Of a stretch of 64,000 nt of DNA, positions 9,600-19,279 are shown piece after piece. The stretch is from assembly GCA_963755195.1 (NCBI GenBank), contig CAVWIZ010000003.1, positions 496,001 through 560,000 of the forward strand. Direction: 5' to 3'. The stretch comes from CAVQJU01 sp963755195 (GTDB lineage: Bacteria > Acidobacteriota > Vicinamibacteria > Vicinamibacterales > CAVVIG01). The position numbers and the translations under genes were made by a program. The notes beneath the pieces are model-generated. The model searched no databases. It had not been told where the DNA came from and worked only from the letters and a program-made list of their open reading frames with translations. The stretch's first letter is position 1. Each line of letters begins with the position of its first letter.

Positions 9600-10520
9600 G
9601 TGAGAGAGGACCCGCGCAGCGTCATCGGGCGGACGCTCTCGGGCGACGTCCTCGAGATCGGTGCGGGTCACGATCCGTTTCCCGTCGCTCCAGGCACGCG
9701 CGTCCGCTATGCCGACCGTTCGGTGAAAGGGGGCCGCGACGAAAACTGGCCGGAGCTTGTCCACTTTCCCCGTGGTCCCCAGGCCGACTTCAGCATCGAT
9801 CTCGACATCGACGGGCTGCCCGCCATCCCCAGCGGGTCCCTCGATGCCGTCATCGCGTGTCATCTGATCGAGCACCTGGCCAATCCCATTGCGGCCCTCC
9901 GTGAGTTCGAGCGCGTACTCCGGCGTCAGGGACGCCTGGTGCTCGTGGTGCCGGACCGGAACCTCACGTTCGATTCCGTCCGCCAACCCACTCCGCTGGC
10001 GCAGGTGCTGGCCAAGTTCCATCAGGGAGCGAAGCTCGTCGACGACGAGGAGATCAGAGAGTTCTGCCGCGCGATCTACTACCAGCCCCCGATTCATCCG
10101 GCCGTCGTTCGGGAATGGTACAACCCACAGCAACTTGACGCCGACCGGCTCGAATTGCACCGCCGGCGCAGCATTCACGTCCACTGCTGGTCTCCGGAGG
10201 AGTTCGCTTCGCTTATCGCCGGGCTTCTCGCCGACGCCCTCGTCTCCTGGAAATTCAGTGACCTGTACCTGCCGGGAGACCCACGACAGATTGAGTTTGG
10301 TCTCGTGCTTGAACGGGGGGCGTCAACCGGACCTGCAGCGAGCAGCCAGTTCGTTCGAGAATGGACCAGCGCGGTTCTCGGCACGCCGGGCTGCGACGCC
10401 AAACGGGTTGCGATGTTCGACAGTGCGCTGCACAGAGACCTTGCGGTTCAGGATCGGATCGATGCTGGAGCCGCACTGGCAGACGTGGCGATGCCGACAT
10501 TCTCCAAATGGGGATCCTGA
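9600..10520 (+). CDS. Class I SAM-dependent methyltransferase
   Basis: A 306-residue protein. The SAM-binding glycine loop is DVLEIGAGHDPF (residues about 15-26); later motifs are GSLDAVIACHLIEHLANP and LRRQGRLVLVVPDR, typical of Methyltransf_11 proteins in glycan clusters. The region after residue 130 carries an extra helical domain with HVHCWSPEEFASLI, also seen in the methyltransferase at 11478. GTG 9600 is the first start after the previous gene and sits 7 bases after a TAGGCT box. It probably methylates a sugar or a lipid-linked glycan, but the substrate is not evident. It stands alone between a secreted-protein gene and a convergent methyltransferase. Confidence 0.82.
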   Translation: MREDPRSVIGRTLSGDVLEIGAGHDPFPVAPGTRVRYADRSVKGGRDENWPELVHFPRGPQADFSIDLDIDGLPAIPSGSLDAVIACHLIEHLANPIAALREFERVLRRQGRLVLVVPDRNLTFDSVRQPTPLAQVLAKFHQGAKLVDDEEIREFCRAIYYQPPIHPAVVREWYNPQQLDADRLELHRRRSIHVHCWSPEEFASLIAGLLADALVSWKFSDLYLPGDPRQIEFGLVLERGASTGPAASSQFVREWTSAVLGTPGCDAKRVAMFDSALHRDLAVQDRIDAGAALADVAMPTFSKWGS

Positions 10521-10551
10521 TTCATGCACGCACGGTCTAGCGATCTGGCGA

Positions 10552-11397
10552 TCACCCCCGCAGAGCCACGAGCGCGAACGCTGGTCCGCCCTGATGATCG
10601 GGCTGCTCGAACGACGTCTCGATCCGCTGGTACCCGAAGTGGCGGAGCGCGCCGATGATTTCGCTGCGCGTGAGCCAGTTGGTGAACGTCGCGCCTCCTC
10701 CGCAGAATTTTTCGTTCTGCAGAAGATGCAGGTACTCGTGACGGTACAAGGTGTGCCTGAACCCTCCAGACTCCGTTTCGGTGGCCGTGGGGAAGCGCGC
10801 CGAGCCGACCGCGCCGCACCCCTTGGGGTCGAAATAGTGGGTCCATAAGAACACCCGATCGGCCGTGCGACTGATCAGATCGATCAGATGGACCGGGTCT
10901 CGCATGTGGTAGAGCACCCCGGAAGCGACGACGATGTCGAAGCGCGGCTGCTCTTGTTCGAGATAGGCGATGAAGTCGCCGCAGAGAAAGCTCGCGCGGG
11001 GCGTGTTCAGCATCTCTTTGAGGATGAGGCATTTCAGAAACGCGCGGATGTTCGCCTCGACCGCGGTGATCGACGCCGCTCCCATGTTGGCCATCATCCA
11101 GCTGTGGCCGCCCTCGAGCGGACCGAGCTCCAGCACTTTCTTGTCCCGGAAGGGTCCGATCAGCTTGGCCGCCCACTCGAGTCGATCGTCGCCGAAGAGC
11201 GGAATGGGGCCCGCTTCGAGGTCGCTGAAAGGGGCGGGCAGTGCCGAGGCCCACTCGCCTTTGAAAATATCCAGCGTCCGTTGGGGATTGGGGGCCGTCT
11301 GGACATACCAGTCGAGGATGCTCGCGACTCCCGGTGCTGGAGGCTTCCTGGGGATCATCGAACGAACAAAACGTTTGAGCCGGCGCAGTGGGCGCAT
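10552..11397 (-). CDS. Class I SAM-dependent methyltransferase (DUF1698/CmoB-like fold)
   Basis: A 281-residue protein. The SAM loop is KKVLELGPLEGGHSWMMANM, followed by SITAVEANIRAFLKCLI and FDIVVASGVLYHMRDPVHLI. The central ASGVLYHMRDP motif is typical of the CmoB/DUF1698-like methyltransferases. A C-terminal part reads FTNWLTRSEIIGALRHFGY. The basic N-terminus (MRPLRRLKRFVRSMIPRKPP) may touch the membrane. It converges with the gene ending at 10520 and diverges from the methyltransferase starting at 11478, leaving an 80-base shared upstream region. Glycan methylation is inferred from context. Confidence 0.8.
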   Translation of the reverse strand: MRPLRRLKRFVRSMIPRKPPAPGVASILDWYVQTAPNPQRTLDIFKGEWASALPAPFSDLEAGPIPLFGDDRLEWAAKLIGPFRDKKVLELGPLEGGHSWMMANMGAASITAVEANIRAFLKCLILKEMLNTPRASFLCGDFIAYLEQEQPRFDIVVASGVLYHMRDPVHLIDLISRTADRVFLWTHYFDPKGCGAVGSARFPTATETESGGFRHTLYRHEYLHLLQNEKFCGGGATFTNWLTRSEIIGALRHFGYQRIETSFEQPDHQGGPAFALVALRG

Positions 11398-11465
11398 CGT
11401 GCGCGGGACTATATCAGAACATCAAATCAACACAGTTGCTCGAACAGAAATGCCGTGCCAGGCCC

Positions 11466-11471
11466 TATAAT
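11466..11471 (+). promoter_or_regulatory. Perfect TATAAT box for a leaderless start
   Basis: TATAAT is followed by six bases (TCCTGC) and then the GTG at 11478. The expected +1 is the G of the start codon. No Shine-Dalgarno sequence and no recognisable -35 hexamer are present. Confidence 0.6.
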
Positions 11472-11477
11472 TCCTGC

Positions 11478-12251
11478 GTGAGGTTGCGGACTGGTGTGGT
11501 GAGGCTACGACGGCGGCTCGCGAACTTCGTGCGGCAGCGGGTTCAGCCGGCTCCTGAAATGGCCCTGCTCGGCTCTCAGGCAAACTTCTATGAGACGCGC
11601 AGAACGATTGCCGCCATCTTCCTGCGCGGCAACGGCATCGAGATTGGGGCTCTCCACCAGCCGCTGCCCGTGCCGGCGTCAGCGCGGGTGAAGTACGTCG
11701 ATCGCATGAGCGTGTCGGACCTGCGCCGCCAGTACGAAGAGCTGGCCGACCACCCGCTGGTCGAGGCCGATATCATCGACGATGGGGAACAATTGACGAC
11801 GATCGGGGACCAGACGCAGGACTTCGTCATCGCCAACCATTTCATCGAGCACTGCCAGAATCCGATTCAGATGTTGCAGAACGTGTTTCGTGTCCTCAAG
11901 CCGGAGGGTGTGCTCTATCTGGCGGTGCCGGACAAGCGCTTCACGTTCGACGTCGATCGTCCTTCGACGACGATCGAACACATCCTGCGCGACTTTTCCG
12001 AAGGGCCCGCATGGTCAAAACGGCAGCACTTCGAGGAGTGGGCCCGGCTCGTCAACAAGCGCACCGATGAGGCCGAAGCCAAGAAGGAGGTCGAGCACCT
12101 TCTCGCAATTGACTACAGCATTCACTATCACGTCTGGCGTTCCGACGAACTGCTCGAGTTCGTGGCGGCACTTCAACGTCTGGTCCGGTTCGAGCTCGAG
12201 CTGTTCCTCAGAAACGGAATCGAAACTCTCGTGATCCTCCGGAGGATCTAG
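11478..12251 (+). CDS. Class I SAM-dependent methyltransferase
   Basis: A 257-residue protein. Motifs are NGIEIGALHQPLPVP (SAM loop), ARVKYVDRM, DFVIANHFIEHCQNPIQML and LKPEGVLYLAVPDKRFTFD. The C-terminal half contains SIHYHVWRSDELLEFV. It is related to the methyltransferase at 9600; both share the EIGA loop, the VPD-(K/R)-x-(F/L)TFD segment and the same overall size. GTG 11478 was chosen because a TATAAT box lies exactly six bases upstream; the frame stays open upstream to 11388, but that would overlap the divergent gene. The acceptor is unknown, probably a sugar of the local glycan. Confidence 0.8.
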   Translation: MRLRTGVVRLRRRLANFVRQRVQPAPEMALLGSQANFYETRRTIAAIFLRGNGIEIGALHQPLPVPASARVKYVDRMSVSDLRRQYEELADHPLVEADIIDDGEQLTTIGDQTQDFVIANHFIEHCQNPIQMLQNVFRVLKPEGVLYLAVPDKRFTFDVDRPSTTIEHILRDFSEGPAWSKRQHFEEWARLVNKRTDEAEAKKEVEHLLAIDYSIHYHVWRSDELLEFVAALQRLVRFELELFLRNGIETLVILRRI

Positions 12252-12323
12252 CGCCCTTCGGCTCGCCCCATTGGGGGCTTGATACCAATCACCTCCCCGG
12301 GATGGGGCAACAAGGACTCCAGG

Positions 12324-13583
12324 ATGAAACTCAGGCCCTGGCATGTGTTCAAGGACACCACTTTTCGCCGCATGATACGGGCGGTCGCAATACTCGAGCG
12401 ACGGTGGCGGTTACGTTCCAACCGCGAGTTGCAGATACGACTTGATGGCTTGCAAGCCAAGCTGCGGTCTGACTTCTGGAACCATTCGTACCAGCATTAT
12501 CCCGTTAACATCCGCACAGCTCCCGCCGTCAGCGTCGCCCCGGACGAGCCCACGGCAGAGAATCGCCAGGCGGTCGAGCGGGTGGTGGCCGCCTACCAGC
12601 GGGCCAAGGCCGATGGCATTGCACCCGAGCCCGGGCTCTGGGACGTGATCCAGCAACAGCACCAGCCCTTCCAGAAAGCCCTGGATCGAGCCGACGTTCC
12701 CGCCGTCCAGGAACAGCTGGGCAGCCTGTTCCAGAGCAAGCTGTGCTTTGGTCTGGGAAGAATTCTGTTGCTCGCGGATCGAGGAGAGGCCCAGATCCAG
12801 GATTCGCAGCAGCGTGTCACCGACACGCTGGTCAGCCTGGCAGAGGCGGTGGGTGAAACGAGGCTGCACTCGGTTGAACAGCAGGGTGTGGAGGGATACC
12901 TGGAAGCCCTGAACGTGGATCTCGATCTGGTTTTCGAGAAGGTGGCCATGCGGACGGGGCTGGATCTGTCATTCCCGGCACTGGCAGGGATCCACGGCGC
13001 CCGGATCGCCGGCCAGCTGGTGACCGTGGATTCCCTGACCCACAGTTACGCGGTCCATCGTTTGCGCCAGTTGATGGCTTCCACTCCCCATTCGCCCGAC
13101 CCCGTCATCGCCGAGATCGGAGGAGGCTACGGCTGCCTGGCGTTGCTGGCCTTCCGGGCCGGGTTGCAGCGCTTTGCCATCTACGACCTACCCTGGGTGA
13201 ACGCGTTGCAAGGTTACTTCCTGATCCGTTCACTGCCGGCTGGATCGGTTTGCCTCTACGGAGAATCCGAGGGCTCCCTGCACGTCCTGCCATTCTGGTG
13301 CTTCCATCAACTCGAACCTCGATCGATCGACTTTGTGGTCAACACCAATTCGCTGCCAGAGCTGCCTCCCGACACGGCCCGGGGGTACCTGGTACAGTCC
13401 CGCCGGGTGTTGCGCGGCCTGTTCTTTTCGATCAACCAGGAAGCTCGGGCCGCGGCCCCGGTGACGGGACGTCAGAACTGCGTTGCCGCGCTGGTGGAAG
13501 AAGTGGGAGGCTTCCGGGTCCTGTCCCGTTCCCGGTACTGGATGTACCAGGGCTATGCCGAAGAGGTCTTTGCCCCGGCATGA
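12324..13583 (+). CDS. Putative sugar O-methyltransferase
   Basis: A 419-residue protein matching the putative sugar O-methyltransferase family found in surface-polysaccharide loci. It has an N-terminal helical part (to about 230), then the SAM loop DPVIAEIGGGYGCLALLAF, FAIYDLPWVNALQGYFLIRS, and a later FVVNTNSLPELP and FFSINQEAR. ATG 12324 is chosen because AAGGACTCCAGG lies just upstream; ATG 12279 is an in-frame alternative. The gene points toward the convergent GT2 at 13614 with only 30 bases between them. It would methylate a hydroxyl of a nucleotide-linked or lipid-linked sugar in the cytoplasm. Family assignment rests on motif recognition. Confidence 0.75.
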   Translation: MKLRPWHVFKDTTFRRMIRAVAILERRWRLRSNRELQIRLDGLQAKLRSDFWNHSYQHYPVNIRTAPAVSVAPDEPTAENRQAVERVVAAYQRAKADGIAPEPGLWDVIQQQHQPFQKALDRADVPAVQEQLGSLFQSKLCFGLGRILLLADRGEAQIQDSQQRVTDTLVSLAEAVGETRLHSVEQQGVEGYLEALNVDLDLVFEKVAMRTGLDLSFPALAGIHGARIAGQLVTVDSLTHSYAVHRLRQLMASTPHSPDPVIAEIGGGYGCLALLAFRAGLQRFAIYDLPWVNALQGYFLIRSLPAGSVCLYGESEGSLHVLPFWCFHQLEPRSIDFVVNTNSLPELPPDTARGYLVQSRRVLRGLFFSINQEARAAAPVTGRQNCVAALVEEVGGFRVLSRSRYWMYQGYAEEVFAPA

Positions 13584-13613
13584 TCGAATGGCCTGGGTCT
13601 TTCTGGCGGCCGA

Positions 13614-14896
13614 TCACGCCAACGGGGCCGAATCAAACATCCGATCGATCTCGAAGAGCCGGGTTAACCGTTGCTGCACGGCTTCATATGCGGGATCAAC
13701 AAAACCAAGACCAAAGGGGCGGCCAAACAGCGCAAAGATATCGGCATCGCTACGGCGCCGCGCGGCTTGCACGGACGCGCGTTTCTCATAGACCCGTGGC
13801 AGCAGATCGATCACGTCGTTCGCGGCAACCAGTGCGCCAGTGCCATGCGCGACACTTGCTCGTAACCTGGCTCGAGGCCGGGCAGCGTGTGTCGATCGGG
13901 CAGCGGGTAAGATAAACCGGCGTTGCCGAGTCGACGGCGAATAAACGTCCCGACATGGCGCGCCACCCCGATCGGCCCTTCGGTTTTCAAGAACGAGAAC
14001 CATCGCGCGGCTTTGCTCGAAGGCAGCGCGGCCGGCAGCCTGGGCGCAGGATAACCGATGCGATAGGTATTCGAATCGAGGCCGCTGGCCAGATACAGAC
14101 GTTTGATCGCCAGCAGCAACGAGGCGGGCCACACCTTCGCGAGATTGACGTCATCATAGTTCTTGATCAACGTCAGCATGGCGTTGCGTTCGAACAGCAC
14201 GCGGCAGCTGGCATCCGGCATCTGATGTTTGGCGCCGTGATGCTTGTGCAGCACCACGGATGAACCGACGTACAACACCTTGTACCCCATCACCCAGAGC
14301 CGCCAGCCCAGGTCCACGTCTTCGTAGTAGATGAAATAGTCTTCGTCCAGGCCGCCGCTGTCCAGAAACACATCGCGCCGAATGAGAAAGGCGCCGCCAC
14401 CGGCAAAGATCGTCGGATGCGTGCCCGCGTAAGGGGTGATGTTGGATCGAGCATAGCCTTCTTGATAACCGTAGCCGTAGAAGTTCATCGACGATCCGCC
14501 AAACTCCACGTGATCGCCCGCGAAATTCATCAGGCGCGATCCGGCGCAGACCACCTCTGGATCGGATTGGACGGCGCGCACCAACTCGATCAACCAGTCC
14601 GGCATGGTCTGCGCGTCGTTGTTGAGAAAAGCCACGTACTCGCCGGCGGCGGCGCGCGCGCCCGCATTGTTGCCACCCGCAAAACCCAGGTTGCGCCCGG
14701 TCTCGACCACCTTGACCTGCGGATAGCGCGCGCGCATGAAGGCGGCCGAATCATCCGTGGAGCCGTTGTCCACCATGATCAGGTCCAATCGCTCAGGCGG
14801 ATAGTTCAGCGCGAGCAGCGATTCAAAACAGTCCGACAGGTACTCGCGGCCGTTCCAGTTCAGCACGATGACGGACACTTGCGGCAGTTCACTCAC
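13614..14896 (-). CDS. GT2 family glycosyltransferase, one frameshift
   Basis: Opening motifs VSVIVLNWNGREYL, MVDNGSTDDS, NLGFAGGNNAG and FLNNDAQ, then FAGGGAFLIRRDVFLDSGGL and YFIYYEDVDLGWRL, are those of a GT2 enzyme of the rhamnosyl/mannosyl type. After YEQVSRMALA, a one-base shift near 13857 leads to a tail reading VIDLLPRVYEKRASVQAARR and RSDADIFALFGRPFG. That tail matches the linker of the GT2-GT4 fusion at 22293, so this gene resembles the fusion with its GT4 half removed. GTG 14896 is preferred because GAGAGG lies five bases upstream; ATG 14911 and 14941 are alternatives. Acceptor and donor are not predictable. Confidence 0.83.
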
Positions 14897-15081
14897 GAGT
14901 ACCTCTCTCATCGTAATGCTGCTTGAACACGATTTTGCCACTAAGCGTAGCAGAAGATCGCGCTAGCATCGCCCGCTGCAGCATCCGGCGATTCGATCCA
15001 GCACGTGAATTCGCGTTTCGCCGATTGCGCAGTTGGCACGGAGCGGAATGTGCAGAAGGCGCTCGCGCTTGTGGCCGGTGC

Positions 15082-15982
15082 CTATCGCTGGATCTGCCAC
15101 CCGAGGGGCATGCCCGACGCGATGATGGGCGCTTGCTGGATGACGAGGCCGTTCATCAGCCACACGGCTACGTCACCGGTCGTCGTGTTGCGCCAGACGA
15201 GATCCGCCAGGCCATCGCCGTCCACATCGCGCAGCGCGGAGATCTGCCACCAGAGCGGCACGCCGGGGGCCACGACCGGGCCCTGCTTCACGCTGGTCCC
15301 GTTCATCAGCCACACCGCTACGTCACCCACCTGCGTCTGCCGCCACACTAGATCGGCCTTGCCGTCACCATCGAGATCGCCCACGCCGGCGATCTGCCAC
15401 CCGAGCGGCACGCCGGCGGCGATGACGGGACCCTGTCTGATCGTCGCACCGTCCATCAACCACACCGCCACATCACCGGTCTGGGAGTGACGCCAGACGA
15501 AATCGGCCTTGCCGTCGCCGTCCAGATCGCCCGCCCCGACGATCTGCCACGCCAGGGGAACGCCGGCGGACACGATGGGGGCCTGCGTGATAGCGGTTCC
15601 GTTCATCAGCCACAACGGCCACGTCGCCCGTTTGACTGTTGCGGAAGATGAGATCGGCTTTGCCGTCGCCATCGAGGTCCGCCACGTTCGCGATCTGCCA
15701 CGCCAACGGCAGCCCGGCGGCAACGATCGGGGCTTGCTTGATGGCGGCCCCATTCATCAACCACACGGCCACGTCGCCCGTCTGGCTGTTGCGCCAGATG
15801 AAATCGGCTTTGCCGTCGCCATCGAGATCGCCCACGTTCGCGATTTGCCACGCCAACGGCAGCCCGAAGGCCACGATCGGGGCCTGTGTTATCGCGGCGC
15901 CGTTCATCAGCCAGAGCGCGACGTCGCCCGTCTGCGTGTGACGCCAGAGCAAGTCGCCTTTCCCATCACCATTCACGTCGCC
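15082..15982 (-). repeat. Six-repeat FG-GAP tail cassette, copy 3
   Basis: The cassette is 901 bases, or 900 once the extra A near 15614 is removed. It has six units on the minus strand, inverted relative to copies 1 and 2, and ends GMPLGWQIQR. Confidence 0.9.
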
Positions 15983-17725
15983 GCCCGGCACGAGCTTGAA
16001 GGTCGCGGTGCAACCGCGATCCGCCGACATCGTGACCAAGCCGTCGCCGCAGTCGGGATCGCCGCTCCAGCCCCCAAACATCGAGCCCGGCGACGCGGTG
16101 GCGCTGAGGGTCACGCCCTGACCAGTCGTGAAGAACGCGCTGCAGATCCCGCCGCAATCAATACCTGCGGGACTGCCGGTCACCGTGCCGCTGCCGGTCT
16201 TGCTGATCGTGAGGATCTTGGAATTGGGCGGGATCACGGTGAACGTCGCCGTGCAGTTGCGCGCGGCCGACATCGTGACGACGCCGTCGCTGCAGTCGGG
16301 GTCGCCGCTCCAGGCCGTGAGGAGGGAACCCGCCACAGGAGTCGCGGTCAGCGTCACCACCTGCCCGACCGGAAACGACGCCGTGCACGTGCTTCCGCAG
16401 TTGACGCCCGCGGGATTGGTGGTCACCGTGCCGGTGCCCGTGCCCGTCTTGATCAGGGTCAGCTGGGGGCACGCCGACGTGCTGAACGTGGCATCCAACC
16501 CATTCGTCGTCCCGGCCGAGCTCGAGCCGACGATTCGGAAGTGATAGAGGGTGCCGCACGTCAGGCCTGACGCCGTGACAGCCAGCGGCACGGCGGTCGA
16601 ACCCGACCCCAGTGAAAAAGGCCCAAGTGCCGAGCCGTAGCTGGCGGTCGTCCCATACTGGAAAAACCCTGATGCCGCGGTTCCATTGGGATTCACGCTG
16701 CCGTTCAACGTTGCGCTCGACACTCCGATCGCACTGGCCGTCCCGGTGGTCGCCGTCGGGGGGATCGAACTATTGGGACCATAGATGGACGAGACGCCGT
16801 TGATGTCGTCGGGCTGGAGCGTCGAGACGGCCGTGTTGTAGGTCGGGTTCATGACGGCCAGTTTAATTGGCTCGTGATTCAACCCGATTGAGTGACCGAC
16901 CTCATGTAACGTCACGATGCCGATGTCGATCGAACTCCCTGGGGTACAGGACCACGACTCCTGCCTGTCGAAGTGGAGGTCGCCTGCCGCGGTGTTGCCG
17001 TTTGGTGGCGGGTAAAATGCGTGTGCGAGAACATTGAAAGGGCCGTCGAAGGTGTGGGCGCCGATCCTGATGTCTCCGGCGGCCCCTGTTCCATTGAACG
17101 CGACGCCGTTATCCGGCACCTGCACGAACTGGATGTTCGCAACGGCGGACCATGCGGCGAATGCACTCGTGATGTCGGTGATAAAGCAAGCTTGATACCC
17201 AGGCAGGCTCGTGATGGCGACGTTGGCGTCGGCCGGTTCGTCGATCATGCTGACGCCGGTGGCCATGAAGCTGTAGGTGACGGTGCCGCCGGGAATACCC
17301 GGTCCGGGCACGTCCTGTCCTTTAATCACGTACGGAGACCCCGCACCCCATTTGTTTCCATTCGTCGTCGCGAACGGCTGCGCTATCGCTCCGAGCACCC
17401 CCACGGCCCCGCCCATTTGCATTCCGCCATCATCGATTTTTGGCGAGTTGGCATAGAGCGCCTGATAGCACGTCTCCGACTGCCACACGTAATCACGAGA
17501 CGCCGCGCGGAGCGCGTCGGCGGAGACCGCGTCTGGCGAGAGCTCCCGGAGCGTCTGAAGGCGCTCGAATTCCGCCTGCGCCCGGCTGAGCGCGGCCGTG
17601 TCGCAGCCCGCCGCCGCGGCGATCTGCGGATCGAGCCGCTGTCCAGCGAACGCGTGCAAGTGTCCCGCGAAGAGCGCGATGACGGTGAAGGTGGCGCATC
17701 GGGCGAGATCTCGCGTAGGGTTCAT
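15082..17725 (-). CDS. Secreted matrixin-type metalloprotease with six-repeat FG-GAP tail
   Basis: About 880 residues. A signal peptide (CATFTVIALFAGHLHAFA) precedes a propeptide-like helical region. The zinc site HEVGHSIGLNH begins at residue 274 and VMNPTYN gives the Met-turn, so this is a matrixin/metzincin (M10-like) protease. Then come an FN3-like domain (about 320-415), two bacterial repeat domains with paired cysteines (PAGVNCGSTCTASFPVGQ and PAGIDCGGICSAFFTTGQ, about 415-575) and the six-unit FG-GAP tail from residue 582. The reading frame breaks in unit 3 because CACAACGG at about 15611 has one A more than the matching CACACGG of its neighbours; removing it restores all six units. 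GGGGAG lies upstream of ATG 17725. It is an exported protease; substrate unknown. Confidence 0.85.
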
Positions 17726-17859
17726 GGAGTTGGCTTCTCCCCAGATCGATTGGCGGTTACTCCAGGCTCGAACAAAGCGCCCACGGCAGCGCGATCCAGC
17801 GCACGACAAAGTTGCAGGCTTCTTCAGACGCATGTACAAATAGCCAGGAACCATCAACA

Positions 17860-18292
17860 ATGCCACACAGAACGGTTCGCGCGGTCCTGGTGTGCGCGGC
17901 ACTGGCCGCCTGCGCGCAAAGAGCGTCGGTCATCAGCGGCTCTCCGCAAGCGGCGGACGGGTTCTCCGACACGTCGCCGGCTGGCGCGCAGGCAGACGTT
18001 CGATTGGTACTCGTCGCGACTCCCGCCGCAGGCGAGCCTCGCACGTTTCGATTCGTGGGGGAGATTACCGGAGGCGCAGATAACAACCCCGATCTGGTAC
18101 TGCCAGGCAACCACGTGGGCCTTCGGGGACGGCCCCGGCTTGACCATGACCCCAAGCTGCACGCCGTGGTCGGCTGATGTGAAGATTCGCCGCCGTTTCG
18201 AGAACACCCACACCTATGAGCAGCGCGGCACGTACACAGCGATGTTCACCTACGGAGCACTCACCGCCCGGGTCAGCGTCGAGGCAAGATAA
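17860..18292 (+). CDS. Small PKD-type lipoprotein, one frameshift
   Basis: The N-terminus VRAVLVCAALAACAQRA carries a lipobox (LAAC), so it is probably a lipoprotein. The mature part is about 120 residues: DVRLVLVATPAAGEPRTFRF, then after a one-base shift near 18095 YCQATTWAFGDGPG, RRFENTHTYEQRGTYTAMF and TARVSVEAR. WAFGDG and HTYEQRGTYT are the hallmarks of a PKD fold. AGGAACC precedes ATG 17860. It lies between two minus-strand FG-GAP proteins, diverges from the matrixin gene and converges on the beta-helix gene. It may be an outer-membrane partner of these secreted proteins, which is inferred from position only. Confidence 0.62.
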
Positions 18293-18305
18293 CTCGTGCA
18301 CAATT

Positions 18306-18337
18306 GCTGTGGCAACGGCGACCGCCGTTGCCACAGC
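18306..18337. terminator. Perfect 14-bp hairpin between convergent genes
   Basis: GCTGTGGCAACGGC at 18306-18319 and GCCGTTGCCACAGC at 18324-18337 form a perfect stem with a GACC loop. It lies 13 bases after the lipoprotein stop and 42 bases from the stop of the convergent beta-helix gene, so it can serve both. No U-tract follows on either side. Confidence 0.6.
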
Positions 18338-18379
18338 CAGACGAAGAGTTGACGCGCGGCAATCCATTTGGATTGCTGA

Positions 18380-19279
18380 TTATCGCTGGATCTGCCACGC
18401 CAGCGGCAAGCCAGTCGCGACGATGGGCGCTTGCCCGATGACGACGCCGTTCATCAGCCACACCGCCACGTCACCGGTCGTCGTATTGCGGAACACGATA
18501 TCGGCTTTGCCATCGCCGTCGAGATCGCGGAGCACGCTGACTTGCCACGCGAGCGGCAGGCCCGGCGCGACGACGGGCCCCTCCCTGATGACGACGCCGT
18601 TCATCAGCCACGCCGCCACGTCGCCGGTTGCGTTGTTGCGCCAGATGAGATCGGCTTTGCCGTCGCCGTCGAGATCGCCCACGCCGCCGATTGTCCAGGT
18701 CAGTGGGACGCCGGCGGCCACGACCGGGGCGTTCGTCACCGTCGTTCCGTTCATCAGCCACGCGGACACATCGCCGGTGGCGTTGTTGCGCCAGACGAGA
18801 TCGGCCTTGCCGTCGCCATCCAGATCGCCCACGTTCACAATCTGCCACGCCAACGGCATGCCCGGCGCAATCACCGGTCCTTGCAGCACTGTCGCACCGT
18901 TCATCAGCCACACCGCCACGTCGCCGGTTGCGTTGTTTCGCCAGACGAGATCGGCTTTGCCGTCGCCGTCGAGGTCGCCCACGCCGACGACTTGCCACGC
19001 CAACGGCACGCCGGCGGCCACCACCGGCCCTGACCTGATCGTCGTGCCGTTCATCAGCCACACGGACACGTCCCCGGCCACCGAGTGCCGCCAGACCAGA
19101 TCGGCTTTGCCATCGCCATCGAGGTCGCCGATGCCCACGATCTGCCATCCGAGCGGCACGCCCGGCGCCACGATCGGTGCCGAGGTTATCGTCGCGCCAT
19201 TCATCAGCCACACGGCCACATCGCCCGTTGCCAGGCTGCGCCAGATCAGATCGCCCTTCCCATCGCCGTCGCTGTCGCC
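18380..19279 (-). repeat. Six-repeat FG-GAP tail cassette, copy 4
   Basis: The cassette is exactly 900 bases including the stop, six units, in the same orientation as copy 3. The last unit (DLDGDGKADIVFRNTTTGDV) is closest to the last unit of copy 3, showing that position in the cassette is conserved between genes. Confidence 0.9.

Noticed and set aside
12233..12248. Perfect 16-base palindrome GATCCTCCGGAGGATC.
   Set aside because: It falls in the last codons of the methyltransferase gene and has no loop or U-tract; probably coincidental.
12265..12278. Hairpin GCCCC-ATTG-GGGGC after the methyltransferase gene.
   Set aside because: The stem is only five base pairs and no U-tract follows, so it is too weak to call a terminator.
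16973..18292. A 439-codon plus-strand frame running from inside the matrixin gene into the lipoprotein.
   Set aside because: Only the last ~65 codons are real, as the frameshifted end of the lipoprotein; the rest is antisense to the protease.
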